From assembly GCA_963691815.1 (NCBI GenBank), contig OY829655.1:14115779-14179778 (forward strand): DNA of 64,000 nucleotides. The letters are read 5' to 3'. The translations under genes were made by a program, and so were the position numbers. The DNA comes from Echiichthys vipera (taxonomy: Eukaryota > Chordata > Actinopteri > Perciformes > Trachinidae). The first letter of the stretch is position 1; every line of letters begins with the position of its first letter. Shown here in pieces: positions 34,141-45,491 of this stretch. Below the pieces are notes generated by a model. That model did no database searches, was not told the DNA's origin, and saw nothing but the letters and a program-made list of their open reading frames with translations.

Positions 34141-36573
34141 GACAATTTACTTAAAATACATGTCTTTGTTAAGTTGAAATTTTTTTCTAATAAAGTCCAT
34201 GTAATTGTGTCTTTGGATCAGTGTACAAAATAATTATGCGTTGGTTAATCACAAACCATTTAATTTAAGTGAACTATGATTGAGATACTTATTACACCCG
34301 GAAGGTGGCAGTAAGAAGAAGATTCAAGTGCTTCACACTACACATGCGCAAACTTTGAAACAACTTCCTTCTTTTTGGCGGTGAACTTGCCAACGGTCAC
34401 GACTTGTCTTCGTTTTCTGACTTGAAATGTAGGAGGACATTTTTCATCCATACTTATTGTGTTATTTACATTTTGAGCATGATTTAATTGTGTGTTTGTA
34501 ATTCAACACTTCTATATTGCCAACGCGTTTCGGTCTGCTTTTATCCCGCCGACCCCAAGGCACGTAAGTTAGCCGCTAAAATAAAGCTCATGGGTAAATG
34601 TCGACAACAACGGGAGCCACTGGTTATGTTTAACAGCAGTAGAGCCGTTGTGGTGAGCTGGGAAGCGGGTGTTAGCCGCGGATGCTAACTGCTACCGCTA
34701 GCCGAAGTTAAGGCCCATACACATGATACACAGTAAAACGCTTTGCGCCGGCCTGTTCATTAATTCCCTATGGAAGAGACGGCAGCGGCGCGCACCGCTC
34801 AGATCTGCCTCTCTGCCGCTGCGCTCAAAGTTCAAATCAATTGGAGCCGGTTAGAAAGATGGAGGAACAAGCTATTGTGAGTCCGAGTTTTCCATTCCTT
34901 TAAAGTCGTTTCACGATGTCGGATGAAAACGTCATGCTTGGAGGTTTATGAGCATCACAGCAGGTTTGTGAAGAGGCAGTTACCAGCTAACGGTTGTTTT
35001 GATACTAACGTTGATTTAGCCGTTTACCGGGTCTCTGCGCCCGACCTCGCGCCGAGCCCACCGCAAAAAGCTTATCATGAGAATCGAGCTAGCTCAGCAC
35101 AACGGCCCATATACTTGTTACCAGAGAGAGAGAGAGATAGTAAACATCCAGGACATCTAACTTACTGGGGCTAGAAGCCCTCGTTCTTTTCTGCAAGTCT
35201 AGCATTTATTTTTGGGCAAAACCCCTCCAGGCTCAGCCTTTTTAAATTTAATGTTATAAATTACGCAATTGCGTGCTTTTTTTTGGAACGTGGCAGGATA
35301 AGAAGGATACAACTTAAGGCTGCTCTTCATCCTACTCATTTTTGAAGACGTGACTGGCAATAGTTATATGTAAGTATATTTACCTTAACTGGTAACTAAC
35401 AGTGATTTTTGTTTGTTTTACTTTATAATGTGCAATGCTTTGCTAAGGAGCTTCAGGCGTAGTCTTAGTGTGACACAAACAGTCCCAAGGAGGAGCTATT
35501 TTGGTCCTGAAATGTTGAGTTGTCATTGAAGAGTAGAAGTAGCTTTTACCTCAGTTTACCATTGGTGTGAATTTAGTTTTGAGTTACAGCTGCAGAAATC
35601 AGGTACCAACTCAAGTGAACATAACAAACAATATACCTCTACTGTTCATTTACTCTGTAAGTGAAGTTTCCCACATCACTGAGTTGCATTTGCTGTGAAT
35701 TTATGATGTAGGGCTCAGCTATGATATAGTATCACACTTTCTCTGATGTTTTACTACACTTTGTACAGATAGTCAGTATATCTTTTGTCCAAAAAGGTTT
35801 GTTCAGATTCTTTCAAAGAAGAATAAACAAATTGAAGCCCACTAGCTGCATTTAATACAGAAAAAAACACATGGGAAAGTGTTACGTCAAAGCAGTACGT
35901 CAGGACTGATCCACTTTGTGATGGATTTGAAAGTTTACGTTGCATATTTATGTACACAATGGAGTATTTTGGGGTGCCCCCTAGCCCAATCAGTTTGGGT
36001 TTTGTTTTTTGTTATGTTTTTTTACTTGGATTGAGTGCATTTAATTAATGGTGAGGAATGACATGAAAGTAGGTTTAAAGGAAGTGTATCTATTATAGGA
36101 CCCTGTATAAATCACACCAATAATTAACCTGTTAACATATTTATACATTTTTCTTTCTCTCTTTTTGTAATAATCATGATTCAATATTTCAGATTGGAGA
36201 GTGAGTCCTGATTCATGCTTCCTCCTTCCTCCTGTCTGCCCATAGCACTGTACTCATAACAGGTATGATCACAACTAGTGACTTAAATTACTGTGACTTA
36301 AGTTGCCAGTATTTTTATTTTAAGAAACATTTATCAGGTGACAAATTAATTCTCTTGCTCTCGTTCCGAATTTATTTTTATTTTTTAGATTTCTAGTTCT
36401 CTTTAAAACAAGTAATGAACTACATTAATTTATGGATCCACATGAATGGATGGATTTATGGATTAACATGAGTATGTTAACAGTCAGACTTTTCTTTCTT
36501 AAAACAAATTGAGTTTCCTTTACCGATATATCCTTTGTGTTTGTTTTTTGCCCCCCTCCCCTCCCAGATTTGA
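34141..36573. other. Sequence between the RTE LINE and the zinc-finger pseudogene
   Basis: No confident coding exon is visible. GC-richer stretches at 34300-34700 and 34740-34900 look like promoter, 5' UTR or another degraded transposon; atggaggaacaagctattg near 34858 resembles the first codons of MADF-type transposon proteins. Possible 5' UTR exons of the downstream gene end at donor-like sites near 34563 (gcacgtaagt) and 36261. These are weak calls. Confidence 0.35.
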
Positions 36574-39500
36574 ATGTGGCAGTGTAAGGGTTGTAGTTCA
36601 AAGACCTCAACTAGAGGCCAGTTGCTTAAACATTACAGATTAAAACATCCACATTATGGGCGCAGACACCCATATCCTTGCCCATATAGTAGTTGTCCAT
36701 CTACATCTAAGTCATGGAATGCGCTCAGGTCACATTTGTGTAGTCCACACTATAGAAACATCACAGCGAACATTGAAATCGGCGACATTCAGCTGTCATG
36801 GTTGTGGGTTCTCTGAAGCTTCCTCTGAAAAGGAGTATTTCACTCGTGTAAATTTGCATCTCAAAGCCAATGAAACAGTCCCCTGCATGTTCAAGGACTG
36901 TACATTTAGGACACATATTCACGGGACATTTAAATTGCATAAAAATAGAAAGCACCTTGGTTATTCTTACAGTGACTTTAAACCTGGAATAGTTGCAGAA
37001 AGAGACAGTGAAAGTGTTTCAGGTGAACATGGAGACAATGAAGTATCAGAAGCAGCCCAGCTTGAAGTTCAGTCTAGTTTTCAGAGAGACTGCTCAGAAA
37101 ATCTTGGGAAGATGATAGAAGAGAAACTTGCAGCATTGTTGCTTAAGCTGGAAAACATACTCCATGTTCCCAGCAATGCAGTCGATGAACTTTTACAGCA
37201 CTTGCACTTCCTAATAAGTTCCGCATCCCAAACTACCTTAAATACCATTGTTTCAGATTTTTGTACTAAGCATAATCTTGCTCTTGATGCAAAAGAAACT
37301 GAGGAATTGTCCTCTGCCTACAGTCTTGCTAATCCCTTGACCAAAGCAATTGGGGATCAGGGCCCACTTGGCACTGCTTTTAAGCGGAAACAGTACTTCA
37401 AAGACAAGTTCCAAGTAGTTGAACCAGTTGAATATGTGTTGGATATAGAGCGCAACCATACCTACCAATGTGTACCATTATGCAGTCATTGCAGCAGCTC
37501 CTTAGCAAAGATCGTATAATCGATGATGTTGTAGAAAACTGCAGTGCTCACCAAAATGAAACTGCACAACAAGAATACAAGTCATTTCGGGATGGAGAGT
37601 TTTTCAAACAAAATGAGTTCCTATCTTCGGGGAATTGAGAATAAGTGGGCTTTGTGGAAAGTTTTTCAGGAGAGTACCGTAATTTCCGGACTATAAAGCG
37701 CACCTGACTATAAGCCGCACCAGCTAAATTTAGGGTAAAATACAGATAGCTCCATATAAAAGCCGCACCCGACTATAAGCCGCAGTCGTTTTGATGTGTA
37801 ATTACCGTAGTATATAGGGGTTCCTGCTACCACGGAGGGGATTGTCGGGACAGAGATGACTGTTTGGGAACGCAAAGCATCCCATTTATTAACAATAAAT
37901 CTTTCAATCATTCAATCAAACTTTCACATCTTTGACATGGCGAACAGCATTCGTGCAGAGTACAAATAATACAACGGTGCAAAGTAATACAAAGTGCTCG
38001 CCTGTAACACGGCAGTAAAAGTGCAGTCCCGCGGCCGTTTACGTTATCAAAATAACCAGCCTACTACCGGTATATGAAAAGTCAGTTCTTCATGCTGCCT
38101 TCTCCAACGTCTCACCATTGATTCATTGATGTCAAGGGTACGTGCAGCAGCTCTATTTCCTTCTTTGACAGCCAGATCGATTGCCTTTAACTTAAAAGCA
38201 GCATCATATGCACTTCTCCGTTTGTTTTCCATGTTGAGGGTGTTTGCATGAACACTTCCTTCGCGCAAACTGTCGCTGACACTCTCCTACTCTTTGTTTT
38301 GCTCTCGTTACCTGGCGCCAGATGTCTGCCTCGGTCTCGCGCATCCTCGGTAGTGCGCGCCCCTGGTTACAGTAAGCCGTAGAAAAGCCGCACCGTTGAA
38401 TAAGCCGCAGGGACCAGAACGAGGGAAAAAAGTAGCGGCTTATAGTCCGGAAATTACGGTATGTTTGTCGCTTTTGCACAGGGCGTTCCAGTGATTTGCA
38501 GACCAAGCAGGTTCTGTCGGGTGAGTTTAGTCTTAGATCCAAAGACGAACACAAAGAACATGTCAAACATGCAGTGGAAGTGGAAAGCCTTGTGTTGGAG
38601 TGAAAAGGCCATGTGTGCTGACAGAAAATCTATCTCATTTTGATGTAACAACTGGATATCCACCTGATGTGCTCCACGATCTGTTGGAGGGTATTGTTCC
38701 AGTGGAACTTGCACAGTGCCTGGGTGTGTTGATATCCAAACAATACCTCTCTTTGGACACTTTAAATAAGGTCATTCTCAATTTCCCCTACAAAGGAGAA
38801 GATAAAACAAACCGCCCCCACGTTCTGCCACAAAAACCTTTAAGCAAAAAGACAATAGGTGGCAATGCAGGTGAAAACTGGACCCTCATTAGATTGCTGC
38901 CTTTCATGATTGGAGATGTTATACCTGATGATGAACCAGTGTGGGAGATAATTTTGGATTTAAAATAGATAGTGGAACTTGCTGTTTCCCAGATCCATAC
39001 AGAAGAATCCATTAGATATCTTCAGTTCAAAATATCTGATCACAGACAGAAATATCAAGAAGCATTTCCCAACCAAAAACTCCTCCCAAAGCATCACTTC
39101 TTAGAGCATTACCCTCACATGACCCGATGTTTTTGTCCTCTAGTCAGGGTCTGGACCATGAGATTTGGAGGCAAACACAGTTTTTTTAAGCAAGTTGCCC
39201 ATCACAACAAGTGTTTCAAGAATGTTGCTCTAACACTGTCAAGAAAAAAACAGATGATGATTGTGTATCACTTGCACTCATCATGTCCACAGAAACCTGG
39301 AGTTGAAGTATCAGGAATATCGAGAGTCCCTGTTGAGGTGCTGAAAGATGATGTATCATTGCCTCTTCAGCAGATGTACCCAAACATGGCAGAAGTAAAC
39401 ATGGCTAACAGTGCAGATTACAAGGGGATCAACTATAGAAAGGGAATGATAGTCATTTGTGGATTTACTGATGGGCTACCTGAATTTGGAGAGATAATAA

Positions 39501-39724
39501 GGATATGTGTACTTCAGAATAGGCTGAACTTCATAGTCAAGATGTTCTCAGCTTGGTTTAGGGAGCACTACCGGGCCTTTGAACTGCAACCATGTACAAC
39601 TGGCACAATGTCCCTGATAACACATAACAAACTGGCAGAGAAGTACCCATTACATGATTACTTTGTTGGGCCCCTTCGACTGGTTACATTTAAAAGATAT
39701 CCATATATTAAAAGGACGTGTTGA
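36574..39724 (+). pseudogene. Broken C2H2 zinc-finger/transposase-like gene of a multicopy fish family
   Basis: The reading frame starts at ATG 36574 after a ctcccag acceptor-like site, with C2H2 fingers at CKGCSSKTSTRGQLLKHYRLKH-type spacing. It shifts frame near 36785 and continues with two more fingers (CHGCGF, CMFKDCTF) and a helical region (EEKLAALLLKLENILHVP). It breaks again near 37635 with apparent loss of a central segment, resumes as GFVESFSG, is split by a pogo element at 37677-38459, and shifts once more near 38597. It then reads GYPPDVLHDLLEGIVPVEL, a stop at 38967, and LLPKHHFLEHYPH to the end at 39724. From memory, many fish genomes carry intact relatives. The domain resembles CACTA-type transposases, where MRFEAKHSFF is usual; here it is MRFGGKHSFF, so a likely catalytic Glu is lost. 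It is not functional. Confidence 0.7.
37677..38459 (-). mobile_element. Non-autonomous pogo-type element inserted at TA within an exon
   Basis: The 20-bp inverted ends ccgtaatttccggactataa bound the element, each next to a TA (37675-37676 and 38460-38461). Inside, the minus strand encodes only the N-terminal helix-turn-helix of a pogo/Tigger-like transposase (KRRSAYDAAFKLKAIDLA, INESMVRRWRRQ). The DDE catalytic part is absent, so it depends on a helper. Removing the element and one TA rejoins the interrupted host codon at FSGEY|VCRFC, showing it landed in a coding exon. Confidence 0.93.
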
Positions 39725-39854
39725 ATATGTGAGTAAATGGCTTTAATTGATAGCTTACTAAATGTGCACCTAATACTAACCCGTCACCTCTTTCCACTTG
39801 GCTGTATACTTACCTGTTTCTGTGCATGCACTAACTCCATGTCACTGGTAGGGC

Positions 39855-40170
39855 TGGGAAATATTATGATATCATATCGATATTGTGATGACACTTGATA
39901 TCATCTGTGATTTTGGAATACCAGAATATGGCATAAGTGTCTCTTCCTAGGTTTAAAGGCTACATTCATCCATTCATTCATTCATTAATACATTACAATA
40001 AAGTGATGACATTTTCTGAACTAGAAAATTATTTGCTTTTACCCACACAGTTATTATAAATTATGATTATCAAAAATCTAGTTTTGTAAATATTTTCTAG
40101 AAGCACCATAGTCATCCCCACTATATCATCACGATATGGATATTGATGTCATATCGCCTATTGCAACCTA
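39855..40170. mobile_element. Possible hAT-like MITE remnant
   Basis: The stretch begins tagggctgggaaatatta with repeated atatcatatcgatat and ends with an inverted-like tcatcacgatatggata and atatcgcctattg. Such sequence is typical of fish hAT MITEs. No clear 8-bp duplication was found, and boundaries are approximate. Confidence 0.35.
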
Positions 40171-41009
40171 AAGCAACTAATCTGAGCACTGTTAACCATA
40201 GTATGACACTTTCGTTTTCCATGCTACTATCATTATGTTACTGGCTTCTGTCTGTGGATTGCTCAATGTTTGCTTCAGTGTCCTGTTTGTTTTACATATG
40301 ACCAAAGTCAGTTGGTTTCTTTCTCATTTGAATGCTTTGAATTTATACGTATTTAATGACTTTATACTTGTGTTTTCATCTTCTCTAGACTGACGCATTT
40401 GGATGATGGCTGCACCAGTAAAACTGCGGATTATCCTTGGTTCCAACAATGCTGAAAAACTGACCATAGAATCAGGCATGCCAACGTCTGTTGAGGATCT
40501 TGCAAATGAGATCAAACGTCAGTTTGATATAGAGGAGGACATTAGACTCCAGTACATGGACAGTGACTTTGATAACGAGTTTGTTAACCTTTACAAAATT
40601 TGTGACATTCAAGACAAGAGCACAGTGAAAATCATCCGCTTGTCAGATGCTCTAGACCTCAGCCAAGGCAGCATGAACCAGAGTGGGGAAGAAGCATCCT
40701 TGTCATCTTCTGACACAATAATACTGTCCTCTGATTCAGAATCTTCTCGATCACATTGGCCCACAGAATTCCAAATTCCAAAGTCTTCATATGAGGTGGA
40801 GATGCAACTTCATAGTGCGAACCAGGACTTCGTATCAAATGGAGATCTTCTGACCCCCGGTCATAAACTTAAGTCAGACATCTTGAAAGTCTGGCTCAGG
40901 AAATCATCAAGTTCAAGGCATATCCCTCAAACTTGGAAATTGAATCTGTTGCTGAAGCTTTAATCAAAGCACATCCATGTTTGAGAGAACAGGGATTCTT
41001 CAGTGGTTT

Positions 41010-41190
41010 CTATGGCTGTTTTTCAAGCCTTTATTATATAGGACAGACAGGAAATGGGGTGAGAGATAAAGGGGAGACATGCAGCAAAGGGCTGCAGGTC
41101 GGAGTTGAACCCGCGGCCGCTGGCTGGAGGACCTTCAGCCTCTTAACATTGGGCGACTGCTCTAACCACTGCCAACGGCAGCCCCGAAGA
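41010..41190 (-). mobile_element. tRNA-derived SINE
   Basis: On the minus strand it reads ggggctgccgttggcagtgg (A-box-like), then gggttcaactccgacc (B-box, matching GGTTCRANTCC), followed by gcagccctttgctgcatgtc and an A/T-rich tail. This family is common in percomorph genomes. The imperfect flanks gtttttcaag and gttttgacaag may be an eroded target duplication. Confidence 0.75.
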
Positions 41191-41217
41191 GTCCGTTTTG
41201 ACAAGTATACTGACAAG

Positions 41218-43537
41218 TTACAGTTTTTTTTTTTTATTGCTTTGACCTGGTTGAAGAAACTGGTGACCTCTCAGCCTTCATCATCACTCTCTCAGCAGAG
41301 CAAAAGACACCTCCTGCAAATGAGTTAACCCATTGTCATTGATTTGACACACTTTCCGCACCCTTTTGCAAATCAGTTAACGCAGATGTCATTCAAGCAG
41401 TCCAAACTCCACTGCTTTAGCTGTGGGAACCAAACAGAATAAATATGCTCCCATCTCTTAGACACTTCTTGACCAATATGCAATCACTGAAGCACCTGTT
41501 TGACACTGCTTCACACAACTTTTCAATTTGCAATCAGTCTGCAGGCTTAAAAGGTGCCATGTTGTGTGTTGTAACTTGCAAGCATGGATGGTCTAAGGCA
41601 GATGAGAGTGAGAGGAAGAGGTAGAGGGCTCAGGGGAAGAGGAGTCCGAGGAAGAGGGCTCAGGGGAAGAGGAGTCCGAGGAAGAGGAGTCCATGTGCGA
41701 GGTGGAGGTGTAGGTGGAAGGGCTCAAGTTACTGATGAAATTCGGGCAACTTTGATTGATCATGTGGTAAATCATGGTCTTTCATTTAGAGAGGCTGGAC
41801 AAAGAGTCCAACCTGTTCTCAATAGAAACACGGTTGCATCCATTGTCAGAACTTTTCGACTGGAGAACAGGTAATGTCGCTTATACAGTATATACAGATA
41901 TATCGGTAGTGATATACAGTATTCAATGTAATTTTTTCCACATTTCATGTATTGTTTATAGAATCGAAAGGCTACCGGTCGGTGGTGGTAGACGAAGACT
42001 TCTGAATGCTGAGCAGGAGGCAGCCATAGTGAACATGGTTGTGGCAAATAATGCCATTAGGCTGCGGGAAATCAGGGCAGCAGTGATTGCAGATCAGGGG
42101 GTATTTAGAAATATAGATACTTTGAGTGAGACCACAATAACCCGTGTGCTTGGAAGGAACAATATGGCAATGAAACAGCTCTACACAGTTCCCTTCCAGA
42201 GCAACTCAGATCCTGTGAAGGAGGCCAGATGCCAATATGTGGAGGTAAGGACAAATTACAGTACTACGTATACTCTTATGCCTTGGCATATCATGCAGTT
42301 ACAGTAAACTGGAGTTACTTTTACTTTATGTAATTGTAATTTTTCTTTTTTTTTCTTTAGCGTATCATGGAGCTTGAGGCTGAGGGGGCACATCATGTTT
42401 TCATCTATGTGGATGAAGCCGGCTTCAACCTCTGTAAAGTGAGGCGACGTGGGAGGAACCTCATTGGGCATAGGGCCACTATTACAGTTCCAGGGCAGAG
42501 GGGCGCCAACATTACTATGTGTGCTGCTATTTCTAATGATGGTGTCCTCTGCCATGTTCCAACTATTGGCCCCTGCAATAGTGAGCGCCTCATTGCATTT
42601 TTGAACACCCTGCATGACAGGCTCATCCCTCCTCAGGAAAGAGGGCTGTTGAGGCCTGGCATGCCTCTGTTTGTAATAATCTGGGACAATGTGGCATTCC
42701 ACCACTCTCGTATGGTGAATGAGTGGTTTGCAGGCATCGGAGGATGATGTCACAATTCCTTCCTCCATACTCTCCATTTTTAAATCCTATAGAGGAATTT
42801 TTCAGTGCATGGAGATGGAAGGTCTACGATCATCGCCCCTATGACCAGATGCCCTTGATCAATGCAATGACCGCTGCTGCCCAAGATATTGATGCAGAGG
42901 CATGCCAAGGCTGGATCAGGCATGCCAGAAGATTCTTCCCCAGGTGCATCGCGAGAGAAAACATTGAGTGTGATGTAGATGAGACCATGTGGCCTATTCG
43001 TCAAGAAAGAATGGACTGAAGAGATTTTTTTCTTTATTGTACAGAATTTTTATTCTTATTGTCCGTATGTCTTACACAGTGATGGATTTTTATTCTATAT
43101 ATGTGGTTTCTTTTGGAATATTTCATTTCATAGCCACAATCTCAAAAAAAAAAAAAAAAGAATACTGCATTCAATAAGATTTGAAAAATATGATTCTGGA
43201 TCTATTTTTTGCAAGAAAGCAAATTGGCACTGATATGTAAGCTGCTGACCAGTAATGCAACACTGATTCACATTGAGAGCTGAATTTTATATTTTGATGC
43301 CCCTTGTCTAATGACTGATTGGAAGCGCTTATGCACTTGTGTGCAAGTTGTGTTGTTTGAGGGCAAAATTTGGTTTTGGTCCATATTTTAAATGTTTTGG
43401 TGGAGTTGGAGCCTTTTGCAGGCAAAATGAGTCATTTTGACCATTGGTGCCACTGTTTAGGCGTTTGCGTTAACAGTTTTGAAAAATGTGTGTTTTGAGT
43501 CGACTACTGCGTCAAAGCAATCAAAAAAAACTGTAAC
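41218..43537 (+). mobile_element. IS630/Tc1-superfamily element with intron-containing transposase gene
   Basis: Inverted ends match by eye: left ttacagttttt...attgctttgac (41218-41247) and right gtcaaagcaatcaaaaaaaa ctgtaa (43511-43536). Length is about 2.3 kb, with the transposase gene in the middle. It lies between the two halves of the SAMD3-like gene. The outer target duplication is not certain. Confidence 0.75.
41584..43019 (+). pseudogene. IS630-like DDE transposase, 3 exons, one frameshift
   Basis: Exons are 41584-41870, 41962-42244 and 42361-43019, with GT-AG introns of 91 and 116 nt in phases 2 and 0. The N-terminus is an Arg-Gly repeat (GRGLRGRGVRGRG), perhaps for nucleic-acid binding or nuclear import. 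Next come helix-turn-helix regions (LSFREAGQRVQPVLNRNTVASIVRTF, in two parts) and the DDE core. First Asp is in FIYVDEAGFN, second in IIWDNVAFHHS, and the Glu in PPYSPFLNPIEEFF. The spacing of the last two is about 35 residues. A one-base deletion near 42737 breaks the frame just before the third motif. Otherwise the protein is complete to RQERMD. From memory it belongs to a multicopy fish family. Confidence 0.82.
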
Positions 43538-43914
43538 AGTCAGAATTATATCTCTGGATTTTTTTCTTTCTTTAGAATGAAACTGTTGAAAAGAGGAGGG
43601 AGTGCATCCTCAGGGCGCTTTGTATCTACCTCAACGAAGACCCGAACATCCTCTTCAAAGAATACCTGGTTGGTAATTCCTCCAGCTGATGTTGGAATAA
43701 TGATCGAGGGTGTTGGAAGTTCTACATGACCTGGGAGACGTCACCTCTGCATGTGCACTCTTAATGGGTGTCATTTATGCACTGAACCTCAGTTATCCTA
43801 AGGAACTGAAGACCTTCTTTGAGGTACTCCAAAAGCTCTTCCTTCAGCTGGATGCTGGTAGACTCTCAACCAAGGTACAGATGCTCAAGAACAAACTGTA
43901 TGAATGAACCAAAC

Positions 43915-45491
43915 ATTGATTTGAATGTGAATAAAATGATTATCTGTTAGAAAATAGAAGAGGGGAAAAAATCACTTCAGAAAAATAAACAAACATTTAG
44001 AAAAGTTTTGAAAAACCACTACCATGAGTGAAAATTCTAATGGAAAATCCTGGAAAGGTTAGGGAATTTCAATTTCTTTAGTAAAAAGTAGTGGGAACCC
44101 TGGTTGTACAACTAAGTGACAAGTTAATTGAGAGACCGTGCAGCACCAAAATTGTTGACAACTGAATGGATATTTTGACTTTTAAAAACCAGCTGCACCC
44201 AAAACAATTGCAGAGAAGTTGAACAAGACCATCTTTTATACTGACAACTTTAGGCCAACACAAGGAACCTTAGTTTGGCAGTTCATGTGGACAAAAGGCA
44301 CCCTACTAAACTAACTTACTGCCATACTGGACAACTTACTGTATCATACTAACTTACTGCCAAAATTTGCCTGAGAAAATGTTAACATAGGCTTTGCTCT
44401 GCCTACCGTAAATTGTTTTGTCTGATTTTGCCTGCCTCCAACTCAGTGGCAACCATTTAGAATGGAACATCACAGAAATAGCAAATCTTCTAGCTGAAGT
44501 TCTTGTTTATGTAGAAAACTCTTTCATAAACAGTTAAGAACTCTGTGTAGTGGCTGCAACATGAGCTGACATGTTTGTAAAAATGTTAAGTTTTAGTTTT
44601 TTTCCACACTACTAAATCAAAGGTTGACAGCAGAACGTGTTGTTATAGTTTGTCTATTATGCTGTTTAAAAAATATGAGAACTACAAGCTTGTTATATTG
44701 TCATACAATAATATTGACAAATCAGGGATGTTTTGTTGGATGTTTTATTTGTTTATGCTGCATCAAGGTGGTTTATAATTGTTGGGTAACAATGCTGCAA
44801 AACAAGTTGACATTTACATTTCAGGATATTCCCTTCCCGATATTACTATGAAAGTTGATAGCAGCACATGTGTTGTTATGGTTAGATTACTATGCTGTTA
44901 CAATAACCAAAAATTGAGAACTGCAAGTCTGTTGTATTGTTGGACTGCATAAAAGCAGTTTAAAACTGTTGGTGTTGAACCACGCTACACCCTAATATCT
45001 GTTAAGGGTCTTATTTTGGACCAAGTGGCAACAAAATGTTAAATGAATATTGGTTAATAAAGGAAAAAACAAAAATATGTTGGGTGTCGAAAATTAATTT
45101 GTGTGGAACCTGTTGACAAACTAGAATTAGGTCACACTAATTAGTATGAAATAAATTGTATGAAAACCTATTTTAGTAAATTTAACTTACATTTATTATT
45201 TTACTTCTATAAATGAAATATATGTTTAAAGGACGAATGTAAAACATGTAGCCTGTATATATATTATTTATGTCCATATAACATAACTGAATTTGGTTGG
45301 ATAAACTTCAATATTTCTTGTTGAACAAAGTCATTTTATCTAGTCGGGTCAATTCACATTGTGTTAATGTAATACAAGTTCATAAAGTTAGATGACCTTA
45401 ACATTATTGCTTTTAACTAACATAATACACTTATGTGGAACCTGTTGACAAAATAAATTTAATTAAAGTCAATGTTTCAATTTTTTGAGTG
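43915..45491. other. 3' flank of the SAMD3-like gene, up to the right CACTA-like end
   Basis: Non-coding and AT-rich. It contains a diverged duplication (44619-44795 and 44851-44975) and two copies of tgtggaacctgttgacaaa (about 45101 and 45434), ending in the cactcaaaaaa inverted end. It probably forms the right sub-terminal region of the putative large element. Confidence 0.45.
44619..44975 (+). repeat. Diverged tandem duplication
   Basis: Both units share aaaggttgacagcag / gaaagttgatagcag, gttgttat, tatgctgtt, gagaact.caag and an aactgttgg-like end. The second unit is shorter. Confidence 0.7.

Larger units (their letters stand above)
40403..43914 (+). pseudogene. Broken PB1/SAMD3-like gene, split by insertions
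   Basis: The first part (ATG 40403, after an acceptor-like ttctctag) encodes a PB1-type domain (VKLRIILGSNNAEKLTIES, then IRLQYMDSDFDNEFVNL). A Ser-rich linker and HWPTEFQIPK follow. A one-base frameshift near 40888 moves the reading to EIIKFKAYPSNLEIESVAEAL and KAHPCLREQG, ending at about 41010 where a SINE begins. The C-terminal part reappears after an acceptor at 43576 (RECILRALCIYLNEDPN). It breaks again near 43670-43710 and ends VLHDLGDVTS, ALNLSYPKELKTFFEVLQKL, QMLKNKLYE with TGA at 43905-43907. From memory this matches fish proteins labelled sterile alpha motif domain-containing protein 3-like. About 200 central residues are missing. It is part of the putative CACTA-like block, either cargo or a captured host gene. 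Confidence 0.7.
31535..45491 (+). mobile_element. Putative giant CACTA/EnSpm-like element, about 14 kb, heavily nested
   Basis: The left end cactcaaaaaagtgaa (31535) and the right end, read on the minus strand, cactcaaaaaattgaa (from 45491) differ at one position over 16. Both begin CACT, and TA flanks both outer edges. Between them lie, in order, an RTE LINE, a broken zinc-finger/transposase-like gene with a pogo insertion, and a broken PB1/SAMD3-like gene with a SINE and an IS630-like insertion. The right sub-terminal region repeats tgtggaacctgttgacaaa twice. The transposase-like gene ends in a region I recall from multicopy fish genes, possibly the CACTA transposase. Both ends belonging to one element is inference; two solo ends of one family would look the same. 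Confidence 0.45.

Noticed and set aside
34740..34920. Possible MADF/Harbinger first exon (MEEQAIV)
   Set aside because: Only about a dozen codons before a stop and no supporting domain. Kept as a note in the regional entry.
43137..43160. A-rich run suggesting a processed pseudogene tail
   Set aside because: The neighbouring transposase gene retains introns and sits between DNA-transposon ends, so retrocopying is not the explanation.
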